From Ottowia flava (GTDB taxonomy: Bacteria > Pseudomonadota > Gammaproteobacteria > Burkholderiales > Burkholderiaceae_C), in assembly GCF_008017535.1 (NCBI RefSeq), contig NZ_VRUA01000003.1, positions 248,001-312,000 on the forward strand: a stretch of 64,000 nucleotides of DNA, written 5' to 3'. The notes beneath the pieces are model-generated. The model worked only from the letters and a program-made list of their open reading frames with translations. It ran no database searches and was not told where the DNA came from. The translations under genes and the position numbers were made by a program. Positions 1 to 8,273 of the stretch are shown here, piece by piece. Numbering within the stretch: position 1 is the first letter of the stretch; each line of letters opens with the position of its first letter.

Positions 1-96
1 CAACAGCATGGAAAGCATCACGAACACCAACACGACAAACAGCGCTACGCCGCGCTGGCGGTGGGCAGACACGTGGAAGGGCTTGACAAGATTCAT
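1..96 (-). CDS. pilX: PilX-like minor type IV pilin, N-terminus only
   Basis: Only the first 32 codons are in the window; the gene runs off the left edge. The start is the ATG at 94-96. Residues 13-32 are a short basic stretch (RQRG) followed by a hydrophobic helix (VALFVVLVFVMLSMLL), the usual N-terminus of PilX, which lacks the strict prepilin E5 context. It lies 11 bp downstream of pilW in the same direction, matching the conserved order fimT-pilV-pilW-pilX of minor pilin operons, whose products form the initiating tip complex of type IV pili. The identification rests on position and this helix, because the rest of the protein is not visible. Confidence 0.72.
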   Translation of the reverse strand, partial: MNLVKPFHVSAHRQRGVALFVVLVFVMLSMLL

Positions 97-107
97 GGCG
101 CCGCCTC

Positions 108-1052
108 TCACACCAGCCCCTGGCTGCGCAACTGAAACACGTTACGGAATACCAAATGCATGCGCTTGGCGCGTGTGCCGGTCAGCGTGGTCATGTCCAC
201 CTTAGTGCTGCCGTCGCAATCGGTGTATTTGCTGCCTGCAGGCATGTCGATGGCTTCGTGCCCGTAAAGCACCAGGCAAACCTCCACGCCTTGCACCCGG
301 CCCCAGTTGGTGCCGACCGCGGAGGCGTCCACGTAGCGGATGGTCGGGCTGCCGAGTGTGCTGGTCGCGTCCTGTACCAAATAGCGCACCCTGAAATTCG
401 CGACGTTCTGGATGACGGCCTGCGCTGCCAGACCGTTGCCAGCGCAAGTCAGCTGGTTGCTGCTGTCCACCTGAAAAACGCTGGAGACCAACTGATGTTC
501 AAAGGTTGTCTCGGTGGAAGTGTCGCTAGGGCCGCCCATGCAATTGCGCGCTAAGGTCATGGCTTTGCTGTCGACAAAGACGTTCTGTTGGTCACGGGCG
601 AAGCCGACGGTGAGTGTATTGTTGGTGCCGCTGAACAAGGCGGCCGGTTGGCCAAGGTCGAAGGGGCGCGCTTTTGCTGTGTCAGTTTTTGTCTCGAAAG
701 CTACTGGTGCCAAAAGCTTTTCGGCAGCGGTGGCGGTGCTCGTGGTCACAGGATTGAGGTCAAGGCGGACCGAGCCGGCTTGGCGCAACTGCGCGCCGAT
801 GACGCGCAGCGCATATGCGGCCTGCTGCTGGATGCCGCTGGCGTCGCTGACGGTGCCGGAGACACCGCGCGAGACCATCAAAGCCCCTGCGGCAACGGCG
901 ACCACCAACAGACCGATGGCGATACCCACCATCAGTTCAATCAGCGTGATACCCCGCTGCGCACGCCGGCGCATGATTGATTTTGCTGGGGCTTTTTGTG
1001 GCAAACGCAACCGTGAGTCAGTGCTGATTGCTATGATTTTTGAGGTTTTCAT
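108..1052 (-). CDS. pilW: PilW-family minor type IV pilin
   Basis: This is a minor pilin thought to prime pilus assembly in the inner membrane and periplasm. The prepilin signature RRRAQRG/ITLIELMVG lies at residues 28-42, followed by a 20-residue hydrophobic helix and a periplasmic domain with several cysteines. Two starts are possible. ATG 1052 lies 4 bp after the pilV stop with a G-rich ribosome site, but gives a 34-residue leader. ATG 974 gives a canonical 8-residue leader ending in Gly and E5 of the mature protein, but has no visible ribosome site. I give the longer form because of operon spacing. The gene is third in a fimT-pilV-pilW-pilX operon. Confidence 0.85.
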   Translation of the reverse strand: MKTSKIIAISTDSRLRLPQKAPAKSIMRRRAQRGITLIELMVGIAIGLLVVAVAAGALMVSRGVSGTVSDASGIQQQAAYALRVIGAQLRQAGSVRLDLNPVTTSTATAAEKLLAPVAFETKTDTAKARPFDLGQPAALFSGTNNTLTVGFARDQQNVFVDSKAMTLARNCMGGPSDTSTETTFEHQLVSSVFQVDSSNQLTCAGNGLAAQAVIQNVANFRVRYLVQDATSTLGSPTIRYVDASAVGTNWGRVQGVEVCLVLYGHEAIDMPAGSKYTDCDGSTKVDMTTLTGTRAKRMHLVFRNVFQLRSQGLV

Positions 1053-1055
1053 CGC

Positions 1056-1718
1056 TCAGCCCCCTGCGCAGTAGTACAGCGGCGTACTACCGCCAGCACC
1101 GAGATAAGGCGCGCATCGCGCGGCCAACGGGATATATTGCAGGTGACAGATACGACCGGTGGGGCAACTGACAGTGCCTCCGTCGGCAGCCGCGTTGAGG
1201 CTGGCGGTGTAATCGGTGTCAGCGCTTTTCTCGTTCTCGCGCCAACTGAGCATGACACCCAGTTGACGCCGGTTGTTGGTGCTGCTGCTGTCGCCAGGGG
1301 CAACAAATACGTTGGCATCGGCCAAGGGAAGGCTGATTTCGACCAGGCGTTTCCATTCGCGTATGTCGTAGGCAGCAAACTGGGCGGTACTGCAAGCGGT
1401 GCTGGTGCACAGCGTGCCAGCCTGTTGCGTGCGCGGTGCGGCAGTGGTGGTGTCGGCCTCCCAGCCTATGACGTAGGCGTTCAGGTTGGCCAGCGAATTG
1501 GGCTGGACCCGGATGCGCTCGCTCAGATCTTCAATCAGCCGAACCGCCTGTGCTCGGCGGACGGTGGTCTGCGTGTCGGTCAGGGTGCGCATCTGCACGC
1601 CCAAAACGCCAAGGATGCCAAGTGCGGCAACCAAGATGGCGATCAATGACTCGATCAAGGTCAGGCCGCGTTGGCGGTGCCGGAGGGGAGAGGACATGGA
1701 TTTCAGCCGTCGGTGCAC
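1056..1718 (-). CDS. pilV: PilV-family minor type IV pilin
   Basis: A minor pilin with the prepilin cleavage motif RHRQRG/LTLIES at about residues 13-24, followed by a hydrophobic helix (LIAILVAALGILGVLGVQM). The C-terminal half has paired cysteines (CPTGRICHL and a late CAPYLG...YYC), as in PilV proteins of Burkholderiales. ATG 1718 overlaps the fimT stop by 16 bp. An internal ATG at 1697 lies 6 bp past that stop and gives an 11-residue leader, so it is a good alternative start. Order and spacing show one transcript with fimT upstream and pilW downstream. Confidence 0.85.
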   Translation of the reverse strand: MHRRLKSMSSPLRHRQRGLTLIESLIAILVAALGILGVLGVQMRTLTDTQTTVRRAQAVRLIEDLSERIRVQPNSLANLNAYVIGWEADTTTAAPRTQQAGTLCTSTACSTAQFAAYDIREWKRLVEISLPLADANVFVAPGDSSSTNNRRQLGVMLSWRENEKSADTDYTASLNAAADGGTVSCPTGRICHLQYIPLAARCAPYLGAGGSTPLYYCAGG

Positions 1719-2281
1719 GGTGTTTGCTCTGAGGGAATAACCCGGACTCGGCCGCCGGAGCTCATACAGACGCCGAGAGTGGCGGGGTCGTTCGCGCCGC
1801 TGTTTTCAGGTTTCAGGGTGAAGCCGAGCCACTGCCCGGGCATACCCCAACGGTCGAACGAGATGCTGGCGCCATTGCTGGTACGCACGACCTCCATCTT
1901 GGCGGGAGCGTCGAAGCGCTGCAGAACAGGTTCGCTGCTGGTGCAAGCTTTATTGCCGTTGGTGTCCTCGCAGATATACCAGCCACAATGCCATTCTTGC
2001 GTCGTGGGCGCGGTGCAGCCATTGATGCTGCCTAGCTTCTGCAGCACCACGTTGCCACCGCGCTTAATGGCTTCGGAGCGGGCGAAGTAGATCGCCGATT
2101 GAAGCCCCTCTGTGGCGGAACGCACGCGCCAGCGCTCGATCAGCGGCTTGAAGCTCGGCGCGGCTAAGGCGGCGAGAATGGCCAAGATGGAAACGACCAC
2201 CATCAGCTCGATGGCAGTGAAGCCACGAACACGCTGATCGTGATACTCCAGCGTGCCGGACGAAGTGGAAAAAGGATGCAT
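1703..2281 (-). CDS. fimT: FimT/GspH-family pseudopilin
   Basis: The N-terminus carries a type III signal ending RVRG/FTAIELMVVV (cleavage after Gly20, Glu5 of the mature protein), then the pseudopilin helix up to about residue 45. The body carries the GspH/FimT pattern, with ARSEAIKRG at about residues 68-76, WYICEDTNGNKAC in the middle and a Gly-rich C-terminus with SFDRWGMPG. It is the first gene of the minor pilin operon and encodes a likely tip-complex subunit. About 119 bp separate it from the end of hemA upstream on the same strand, so it probably has its own promoter, although read-through from hemA is possible. Confidence 0.85.
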   Translation of the reverse strand: MHPFSTSSGTLEYHDQRVRGFTAIELMVVVSILAILAALAAPSFKPLIERWRVRSATEGLQSAIYFARSEAIKRGGNVVLQKLGSINGCTAPTTQEWHCGWYICEDTNGNKACTSSEPVLQRFDAPAKMEVVRTSNGASISFDRWGMPGQWLGFTLKPENSGANDPATLGVCMSSGGRVRVIPSEQTPCTDG

Positions 2282-2400
2282 GTTCGCATCCTAGGTGGTG
2301 TCTTCCTCTAGGGCATCTGTTGTCGGACCGGCGGAGTCGTCAAGACTGACGAGCGGCGCCGATCAAGATTCGCTACGTGAAGAATTTCACAGATGGGGGG

Positions 2401-3666
2401 CTATCGCCGCAGGAACAGGCGCTCAATCGCCAGCGCAGCGATCTCTCGCGAATCGGTCGTCGAGGCACTCAGCTCCGCCATCGCCCCATGCAGCATTTTC
2501 TGCGTCAGCCCACGTGACAGGGCTTCAAGCACTGCGTCGATGTCTTCACCCTTGGCCAGGCGCTTGCGGGCGCGGGCGATTTCGGTGGCGCGCCAAGTGT
2601 CGGCCTTGGCGTTGAGCTGCTGGATGAGGGGAACCACGCCACCCTGCGGGTCCCGCTGATCGACCCAGTGCATGAAGCTTTGGACACCGGCGTCGATGAT
2701 GGCTTCGGCCTGTGCCACGGCGGCCTGACGGTTGGCCTGGCCGGTGTGGACGACCTGAGCGAGGTCGTCGACGGTGTACAGGTACACGTCGTCCAGGGCT
2801 TTGACTTCGACCTCGATGTCGCGCGGAACGGCCAGATCGACCATAAAGATTGGACGATGGCGGCGTTTTTTCAACGCGCGTTCGACGGCGCCCAAGCCGA
2901 TGATGGGCAACTGGCTGGCGGTGCAGCTGACGATGGCGTCGAATTCGTGCAGGCGCTCGGGCAGATCGGCTAGGCGCAGCACCTCGGCGCCAAAGCGGTT
3001 GCCCAGCTTTTCACCGCGCTCCAGCGTGCGGTTGGCGATGGCGATGGATTTGGGGTTGCGCGCGGCAAAATGGGTCGCGGCCAGCTCGATCATCTCGCCG
3101 GCGCCGACGAACAGCACGCGAATCTGGGTCAGGTCTTCAAACAGGTTGCTGGCCAGGCGCACGGCCGCGGCGGCCATGCTGATGGAATGCGCGCCGATTT
3201 CGGTGGACGACCGCACCTGTTTGGCCACGGCAAAGCTGCGCTGAAACATCTGGTTCAGCGTCGTACCCAGCGCGCCGGCTTCCTCGGCGGCGCGCACGGC
3301 GCTTTTCATCTGGCCAAGAATCTGCGGCTCGCCCAGCACCATGCTGTCCAGCCCGCTGGCAACGCGGAAGGCGTGGCGGGCGGCCAAGCCGTCGTGCAGC
3401 ACGTAGGTGTGGTCGCGCAGGGCGTGGGTGGGCACGTCGCCGGCCTGGGCCAGCCAGTGCAGGGTGTGGTCGAAATCGGGGCTGTCGGACGCGCAGTACA
3501 CCTCGGTGCGGTTGCAGGTGGACAGGATGGCCGCTTCGGGGTGCTGCGGGTGCGCCTTGCGCAGTACGCTTAAAGCGGGCGCCATTTGGTCGAGCGCGAA
3601 CGCAAACCGCCCGCGCAAATCGAGCGGAGCGGTGTTGTGGTTGAGTCCCAATGCCCAGACGGCCAT
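2401..3666 (-). CDS. hemA: Glutamyl-tRNA reductase
   Basis: This enzyme reduces glutamyl-tRNA(Glu) to glutamate-1-semialdehyde with NADPH, the first committed step of C5-pathway tetrapyrrole synthesis. The catalytic Cys51 lies in [10 protein letters not shown]. The tRNA/substrate domain carries the LGEPQILGQ motif, and a Rossmann-type NADPH domain follows ([17 protein letters not shown]). The length of 421 residues fits the family (E. coli 418). I chose ATG 3666 ([16 protein letters not shown]) because family members begin there; the reading frame stays open upstream to 3717. A TATAAT lies only 7 bp upstream of this ATG and no ribosome site is visible, which raises the possibility of a leaderless message. 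Confidence 0.95.
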   Translation of the reverse strand: MAVWALGLNHNTAPLDLRGRFAFALDQMAPALSVLRKAHPQHPEAAILSTCNRTEVYCASDSPDFDHTLHWLAQAGDVPTHALRDHTYVLHDGLAARHAFRVASGLDSMVLGEPQILGQMKSAVRAAEEAGALGTTLNQMFQRSFAVAKQVRSSTEIGAHSISMAAAAVRLASNLFEDLTQIRVLFVGAGEMIELAATHFAARNPKSIAIANRTLERGEKLGNRFGAEVLRLADLPERLHEFDAIVSCTASQLPIIGLGAVERALKKRRHRPIFMVDLAVPRDIEVEVKALDDVYLYTVDDLAQVVHTGQANRQAAVAQAEAIIDAGVQSFMHWVDQRDPQGGVVPLIQQLNAKADTWRATEIARARKRLAKGEDIDAVLEALSRGLTQKMLHGAMAELSASTTDSREIAALAIERLFLRR

Positions 3667-3672
3667 GGCCCG

Positions 3673-3678
3673 ATTATA
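3673..3678 (-). promoter_or_regulatory. Possible -10 box of hemA
   Basis: The minus strand reads TATAAT here, ending 6 bp before the hemA ATG. A transcript starting about 7 nt downstream would begin at or next to the start codon. No good -35 hexamer is seen at 16-18 bp. Confidence 0.35.
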
Positions 3679-3738
3679 AAATTGACCACCACCCCACGTG
3701 TGAGCGACCGCTTGCAAGCTTGACCCGCATCAAGAACC

Positions 3739-4017
3739 ATGGATTTCGCCGACCTGTTCTGGCATTTGGCCGGCTTTGCTGCCCCCGCGCTGGTGCTCGG
3801 GCCGGCGCTGGCCTTGATCAGTAAGATTTTCTGGCGAAAAACGCCTTCGGCCCTAGGGCTGCCTGCGCAGGCAGCTATCAACTTTGGAGTCTGTCTGGCC
3901 GTGTTGGTGTTCGGTCTGGTGCTGACCGGGCGCGACGGCCGTGTCGTGACCTACGGGGCGATGGTGCTGGCCGCAGCGGCCTGCCAGGCGTGGTGGCTGC
4001 GACGCGGTCGGCGCTGA
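3739..4017 (+). CDS. Small hydrophobic membrane protein
   Basis: This 92-residue protein of unknown function is divergent from hemA. It has about three hydrophobic segments: residues 8-30, 48-63 and 70-84. The C-terminus is basic (WWLRRGRR). Codon use is like that of its neighbours and the start ATG is clear, so it is probably expressed. Residues 33-48 (KTPSALGLPAQAAINF) are encoded by a copy of the interspersed repeat and form the soluble loop between the first two hydrophobic segments. The protein therefore seems to have been extended by the repeat without breaking the frame. No named family was recognised. Confidence 0.6.
   Translation: MDFADLFWHLAGFAAPALVLGPALALISKIFWRKTPSALGLPAQAAINFGVCLAVLVFGLVLTGRDGRVVTYGAMVLAAAACQAWWLRRGRR
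3837..3880 (-). repeat. Interspersed repeat, copy 1 (in frame in a gene)
   Basis: Read on the minus strand it runs GATAGCTGCCTGCGCAG, then GCAGCCCTAGGGCC and GAAGGCGTTTTT, close to the window consensus. The middle is a perfect 18-bp palindrome (GCTGCCTGCGCAGGCAGC). It lies wholly inside the 92-residue membrane protein gene, in frame. Confidence 0.75.
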
Positions 4018-4116
4018 CCTGGCGCTTCCGCCGCCAACTGAGCGAGCCACGCTGCAAGGCCAGCGACCGTCGCGCGGCGGCTGGTCTGTCCCAGCCTTCC
4101 TGCTCGCCGGTCGCTC

Positions 4117-4869
4117 TCAGCCCGGCGCGAACAGGTCGACCCGGTCCGTGACGATGCCGTCCGTGCCCAGCGCGATCAGGCGCTGGGCGGCCCATTCGTC
4201 GTTCACCGTGTAACTCAGCGCGCGCCACCCGACGGCGTGCACGCGGTCGACCAGCGCGGCGTCCCACAGCGCGTGGTTGCAGACGATGGCACGGCAACCC
4301 AGCTGTGTGGCGACGCCCTGCCAGCCGTCCCACAGCGTGTCCAGCAGCAGCCCACGCGGCAGCTGCGGCGCGGCCTGGGCGGCCGCCTGCAGGGCGTCGG
4401 GCCGGAAAGATGTGAGCAAGGGCGGCACCGCGGCCCCTCGCCACCAGCGCGCCGCGGCCCCGGCCACGGCGCGGCCGGTTGCGGCTTCTTGGCCGGGCGT
4501 GGGCTTGATCTCGACGTCCAGGTGCAGTCTGTTGGCGATGCACCAGCGCGCGAGGTTGGCGAAGCTGGGGATCGGCTCGCCGGCGCAGGCGCGCGAATGC
4601 CAGCTGCCCGCGTCCAGCTGGGCCAGTTCTGCCCAGGGCTGGTCGCCGGCGGTGCCGTGGCCGTTGGTCGTGCGCTCCAGCGTGCTGTCGTGCAGCAAAA
4701 AGGGCACGCCGTCGGCCGACAGCTTCACGTCGCATTCGGCCATGCGGTAACCGTGCTGCGCGCCCAGGCGAAAGGCGGCCAAGGTGTTTTCAGGCGCCAG
4801 CTTGCCGGCGCCGCGGTGGGCAATCCAGAACGGGTAGGGCCAGTCGGGCAGCGCGGGCATCATGGGCAA
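4117..4869 (-). CDS. ugpQ: Glycerophosphodiester phosphodiesterase
   Basis: Hydrolyses glycerophosphodiesters to glycerol-3-phosphate and an alcohol; the cytoplasmic GDPD fold. Catalytic and metal residues are visible: HRG at 18-20, the PENT motif at 25-28, E45 and D47 in AECDVKL, and H60 in LLHDSTLERTTNG. The length of 250 residues is typical, and there is no signal peptide, so it fits the cytoplasmic UgpQ type rather than periplasmic GlpQ. It is the last gene of the ugp block, 7 bp after the MDR oxidoreductase gene. Its product feeds the same glycerol-3-phosphate pool as the transporter. Confidence 0.9.
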   Translation of the reverse strand: MPMMPALPDWPYPFWIAHRGAGKLAPENTLAAFRLGAQHGYRMAECDVKLSADGVPFLLHDSTLERTTNGHGTAGDQPWAELAQLDAGSWHSRACAGEPIPSFANLARWCIANRLHLDVEIKPTPGQEAATGRAVAGAAARWWRGAAVPPLLTSFRPDALQAAAQAAPQLPRGLLLDTLWDGWQGVATQLGCRAIVCNHALWDAALVDRVHAVGWRALSYTVNDEWAAQRLIALGTDGIVTDRVDLFAPG

Positions 4870-4876
4870 CGCGACG

Positions 4877-5908
4877 TCAGGCGATCGCCAGCGCGATCTT
4901 GCCGAACTGCTCGCCCGATTCCAGGCGGCTCAGCGCGGCATGCACGTCATCCAGCGCATAACTTTGCTCGATCACCGGGCGCACGTCGTGGCGCTGGCAG
5001 AAGGCCAGCAGATCGTGCAGCTCCGACAGATTGCCCAGCGTCGAGCCCAGCACCTGCAGCTGGCGGATGAACAGGCGGCGCAGGTCGGCGCCGGGTTGGT
5101 CGCCGCTGGTGGCGCCGCAGGTGACCAGGCGGCCGCCGCGCACCAGCGCCTTCATGGCGGCGGGCCAGACGGCTTCGCCCACGTTTTCAAACACCACGTC
5201 CACGCCGCGCCCGCCGGTGGCGGCCAGCGCGGCCTTGGCCACGTCTTCCTGGCTGCTGTCGATCACGTGGTCGGCGCCCAGCGCGCGCGCCTGCGCCAGC
5301 TTGCCGGCGTGGCGCGAGGTGACGATGACGCGCGCGCCCAGCGCCTTGGCCAGCTGCAGCCCGGCCAGCGACACGCCGCCGCCGATGCCGAACACCAGCA
5401 CCGTCTCCCACGGCTTCAGGCGCGCCTGCGTGACCAGCATGCGCCACGCCGTCAGGTGATTCACGCCCAGGGCCGCGCCTTCGGCAAACGACCAATCATC
5501 GGGCAGCGGAACGGCGTTGCGCGCAGGCGCGCAGACGTAATCCGCAAAGGTGCCGTCGCGGTGTTCGCCCAGCAGCTGGTAGCGCGTGCACAGCACGTCG
5601 TCCCCGCGCAGGCAGAACTCGCAGCGCCCGCACGACACACCCGGGTACAGCAGCACGCGCTGGCCCGGGCGCAACGAGGGTTCATCCGCGCCCACTTCGT
5701 CGATCACGCCCGCGCCGTCCACCCCCATGGTCTGCGGAATGCTGTGGGTGATGCCGGCGCCGCTGTCGCGCATGTACAGGTCGACGCGGTTCAGCGTGGC
5801 CGCGTGCAGGCGCACGCGCACTTCGCCCGGCGCGCGCTGGGGCAAGGGGCGTTCGCCCACGGCGACGACCTCGTTGCCGCCGTGGCCGGTCAGGTACGCA
5901 GCTTTCAT
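4877..5908 (-). CDS. Zinc-containing MDR-family oxidoreductase
   Basis: A medium-chain dehydrogenase/reductase of 343 residues, related to quinone oxidoreductases. Residues C93, C96, C99 and C107 (CGRCEFCLRGDDVLC) form the structural zinc site. The Rossmann motif FGIGGGVSLAGLQLAK lies at about 164-180. The usual catalytic-zinc Cys near residue 43 is Asp here (NRVDLYMRDSG), so it may not be a zinc alcohol dehydrogenase. The start ATG 5908 (MKAAYLTG) is the family start. The longer frame reaches into a repeat copy, whose GGAGGCC may serve as a distant ribosome site. The substrate cannot be told. It sits between ugpC and ugpQ, probably cotranscribed. Confidence 0.8.
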   Translation of the reverse strand: MKAAYLTGHGGNEVVAVGERPLPQRAPGEVRVRLHAATLNRVDLYMRDSGAGITHSIPQTMGVDGAGVIDEVGADEPSLRPGQRVLLYPGVSCGRCEFCLRGDDVLCTRYQLLGEHRDGTFADYVCAPARNAVPLPDDWSFAEGAALGVNHLTAWRMLVTQARLKPWETVLVFGIGGGVSLAGLQLAKALGARVIVTSRHAGKLAQARALGADHVIDSSQEDVAKAALAATGGRGVDVVFENVGEAVWPAAMKALVRGGRLVTCGATSGDQPGADLRRLFIRQLQVLGSTLGNLSELHDLLAFCQRHDVRPVIEQSYALDDVHAALSRLESGEQFGKIALAIA

Positions 5909-5911
5909 AAG

Positions 5912-5960
5912 GAAATTGGCCTCCAAGCCTACAACCACCTGCGCAGTCAGCTATTAAATA
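5912..5960 (-). repeat. Interspersed repeat, copy 2
   Basis: The minus strand reads ATAGCTGACTGCGCAGG, then TGGTTGTAGGCTTGGAGGCC and AATTTCC, directly upstream of the MDR oxidoreductase start codon. It fills most of the gap to ugpC. Confidence 0.75.
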
Positions 5961-5988
5961 AATAGTATCTGCACGGGCGAGGCGCGTT

Positions 5989-7020
5989 TCAACGCTCGAC
6001 CCGCGTGCCGCTGTCGGCGTCGAACCAGTGCACGCGGTCGTCCAGCGGTGCCACCAGCAGGGTGTCGCCCAGCGCGGGTGGCGCTTCGGTCTCGTTCATG
6101 CGCAGGATGGCCCATTCGCCGCCGCCGTTCTCGCTGCCACCCAGGTAGCCGTAGATCAGCCGCTCGGCGCCCAGCATCTCGATGGTTTCGACGCGCATGC
6201 GCCAGCCGTCCGATGCGACCACGCGCAGATGCTCGGGGCGCACCCCCAGGAAGCGCCCTGCCGGCACGCCCGGTGCTTCCTTCAGCAGGTTCATGGGCGG
6301 CGCACCGATGAAGCCGGCGACAAACGTGGTCGCCGGGCGGTGGTACACCTCTTCCGGCGTGCCGAACTGCTCCATGCGTCCGGCGTTCATCACCATCATG
6401 CGTTCGGCCAGCGTCATGGCCTCCACCTGGTCGTGCGTGACGAACAGGCTGGTGATGCCCAGCTCGCGGTGCAGCTTCTCGATCTCCAGCCGGGTCTGCG
6501 CGCGCAGCTTGGCGTCCAGGTTGGACAGCGGCTCGTCAAACAAGAACACCTGCGGCTGGCGAACGATGGCGCGGCCCATGGCCACACGCTGGCGCTGCCC
6601 GCCCGACAGCTCGCGCGGCTTGCGCTCCAGCAAGTGCCCCAGTTCCAGAATGGCCGCGGCCTTGTCCACGCGCGCCTTGATCTCGGCAGCCGGCACCTTC
6701 TTGATCTTCAGACCGTAGGCCATGTTGTCGAACACGCTCATGTGCGGGTAGAGCGCGTAGTTCTGGAACACCATGGCGATGTCGCGCTCGGCCGGCTCCA
6801 GGTGGTTGACCACCCGGCCACCGATGCTGATGGTGCCGTCGCTGATCTCTTCCAGGCCCGCCACCATGCGCAACAGCGTCGATTTGCCGCAGCCCGACGG
6901 CCCGACGATGACAACGAACTCGCCGTCCTGCACCTCGGCCGTCACGCCATGGATGACCTGGTTGACCTTCTTGCCGGTGCCGTAGCGCTTGATGACGTTG
7001 TTGAATTCGATGGTGGCCAT
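5989..7020 (-). CDS. ugpC: sn-Glycerol-3-phosphate ABC transporter, ATP-binding subunit
   Basis: ATPase subunit (343 residues) of the importer. It has Walker [10 protein letters not shown] at 40-48, signature [14 protein letters not shown] at about 138-151, Walker [17 protein letters not shown], and the switch His in [17 protein letters not shown]. The C-terminal TOBE/OB domain ([10 protein letters not shown]) is that of the MalK/UgpC group. It lies downstream of ugpE, separated from it by a small membrane protein gene. UgpC-type ATPases can also energise other CUT1 importers; the ugp assignment rests on the neighbouring ugpB, ugpA, ugpE and ugpQ. Confidence 0.93.
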   Translation of the reverse strand: MATIEFNNVIKRYGTGKKVNQVIHGVTAEVQDGEFVVIVGPSGCGKSTLLRMVAGLEEISDGTISIGGRVVNHLEPAERDIAMVFQNYALYPHMSVFDNMAYGLKIKKVPAAEIKARVDKAAAILELGHLLERKPRELSGGQRQRVAMGRAIVRQPQVFLFDEPLSNLDAKLRAQTRLEIEKLHRELGITSLFVTHDQVEAMTLAERMMVMNAGRMEQFGTPEEVYHRPATTFVAGFIGAPPMNLLKEAPGVPAGRFLGVRPEHLRVVASDGWRMRVETIEMLGAERLIYGYLGGSENGGGEWAILRMNETEAPPALGDTLLVAPLDDRVHWFDADSGTRVER

Positions 7021-7068
7021 GGCGTTGGAACGGAAATCGGTGCGAAGTAGCTTATGTGGTGGCCGGCT

Positions 7069-7419
7069 TCAAGCGCGCCCGAAGGCAGCGCCCAGTTGCA
7101 GCAGGTAGACAGCGCCGAGCAGCAGAACTGCGCCCAGTGCCGCCAGCAGGCCGGACAGGAGCTTCCAGGCCCAGCGCATGGTGTGCGCGTAGTGCTGGCC
7201 GTAGCGCCAAGCCAGGGCGCAGAAGACCCAAGGCGACAGCAGCGCGACGAGGGCCAACACCGTCTCGCCACTCCAGATTGGTGCGATGTAGGCGGAAATC
7301 AGCAACAGTACGTACATGACCACGGGGATGGCAACCACCAGCAGCCAGCTGCGGCGCACGAACCTGGCCCGTCTTGCATCGGCCGAAGGATCGACCCGTG
7401 TGTCTTGCAGGGCCATCAT
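7069..7419 (-). CDS. Small membrane protein inside the ugp operon
   Basis: A 116-residue protein with three predicted membrane segments (about 25-45, 52-70 and 83-108) and a basic N-terminus ([11 protein letters not shown]). Its start overlaps the last codons of ugpE (a second ATG at 7416 is equally possible) and it ends 48 bp before ugpC. Placement and overlap argue for translation coupled to ugpE, so a role tied to the transporter is an inference. No known domain was recognised. The classic enteric ugp operon has no such gene at this position. Confidence 0.65.
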   Translation of the reverse strand: MMALQDTRVDPSADARRARFVRRSWLLVVAIPVVMYVLLLISAYIAPIWSGETVLALVALLSPWVFCALAWRYGQHYAHTMRWAWKLLSGLLAALGAVLLLGAVYLLQLGAAFGRA

Positions 7420-8273
7420 TTCTCGGTGTCAACCAACCCTTTGACGAACCACTTCTGCATCAGGATCACCACCAGCGCCGGCGGAATCATGGCCAGCACG
7501 GCGGTGGCCATGACCACGTTCCATTCGACGTACACCTCGCCAAAGATGGCGCGCTTGATGCCCAGCACGATCGGGTACATGTCTTCGCTGGTGGTGGCGA
7601 TCAGCGGCCACAGGTACTGGTTCCAGCCGTAGATGAACTGGATCACGAACAGCGCGGCCACGCTGGTTTTGGACAGCGGCAGCAGGATGTCCTTGAAAAA
7701 GCGCATCGGCCCGGCGCCGTCGATGCGGGCGGCTTCGGCCAGCTCGTCGGGCACGGTCAGGAAGAACTGGCGGAACAGGAAGGTGGCGGTGGCCGACGCG
7801 ATCAGCGGCACCGTCAGGCCGGCGTAGCTGTTCAGCATTTTCAGGTCGGATACCACTTCGTAGGTGGGGCCGATGCGCACTTCCACCGGCAGCATCAGCG
7901 TGATGAAGATCAGCCAGAACACCAGCTCGCGGAAGGGGAAGCGGAAGTACACGATGGCGAACGCCGACAGCAGCGAAATGGCGATCTTGCCCAGCGCGAT
8001 CACCATGGCGGTGACAAAGCTGACCCACAGCATGGGCCAGCCCGCGGCGATGGTGCCGCCGCCTTCCACCTTGCCGCCCCACAGCGCCAGCCGGTAGCTG
8101 TTGGCCATGTTGCTGCCCGGCAGCAGCGACATCGGGTGGCTGGTGGCGATCTGCGTGGCCGTCTGCGTGCTGGCGATGATCGCCAGGTAGACCGGGAAGG
8201 CGACGATCAGTACGCCCACGATCAGCACCGCGTGGGCGACGAAGTCCAGCACCGGGCGGCGTTCGATCATCAT
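7416..8273 (-). CDS. ugpE: sn-Glycerol-3-phosphate ABC transporter, permease UgpE
   Basis: Inner-membrane permease of 285 residues with six hydrophobic segments. It has the MalG-like EAA loop [24 protein letters not shown] at about 195-218, which contacts the ATPase. The N-terminus (residues 10-36) is the first membrane helix. The start codon shares its bases with the end of ugpA and the stop overlaps the next small membrane protein, so the three genes are tightly coupled. Similarity to UgpE (typical motif QLWPL/QYLWPL before helix 6: [10 protein letters not shown]) supports the assignment. Confidence 0.93.
   Translation of the reverse strand: MMIERRPVLDFVAHAVLIVGVLIVAFPVYLAIIASTQTATQIATSHPMSLLPGSNMANSYRLALWGGKVEGGGTIAAGWPMLWVSFVTAMVIALGKIAISLLSAFAIVYFRFPFRELVFWLIFITLMLPVEVRIGPTYEVVSDLKMLNSYAGLTVPLIASATATFLFRQFFLTVPDELAEAARIDGAGPMRFFKDILLPLSKTSVAALFVIQFIYGWNQYLWPLIATTSEDMYPIVLGIKRAIFGEVYVEWNVVMATAVLAMIPPALVVILMQKWFVKGLVDTEK

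Noticed and set aside
985-1046. Another repeat copy at the PilW N-terminus
   Set aside because: Only short pieces (such as TGCTGATTGCTATGA) resemble the repeat and they do not align in order; similarity is too weak.
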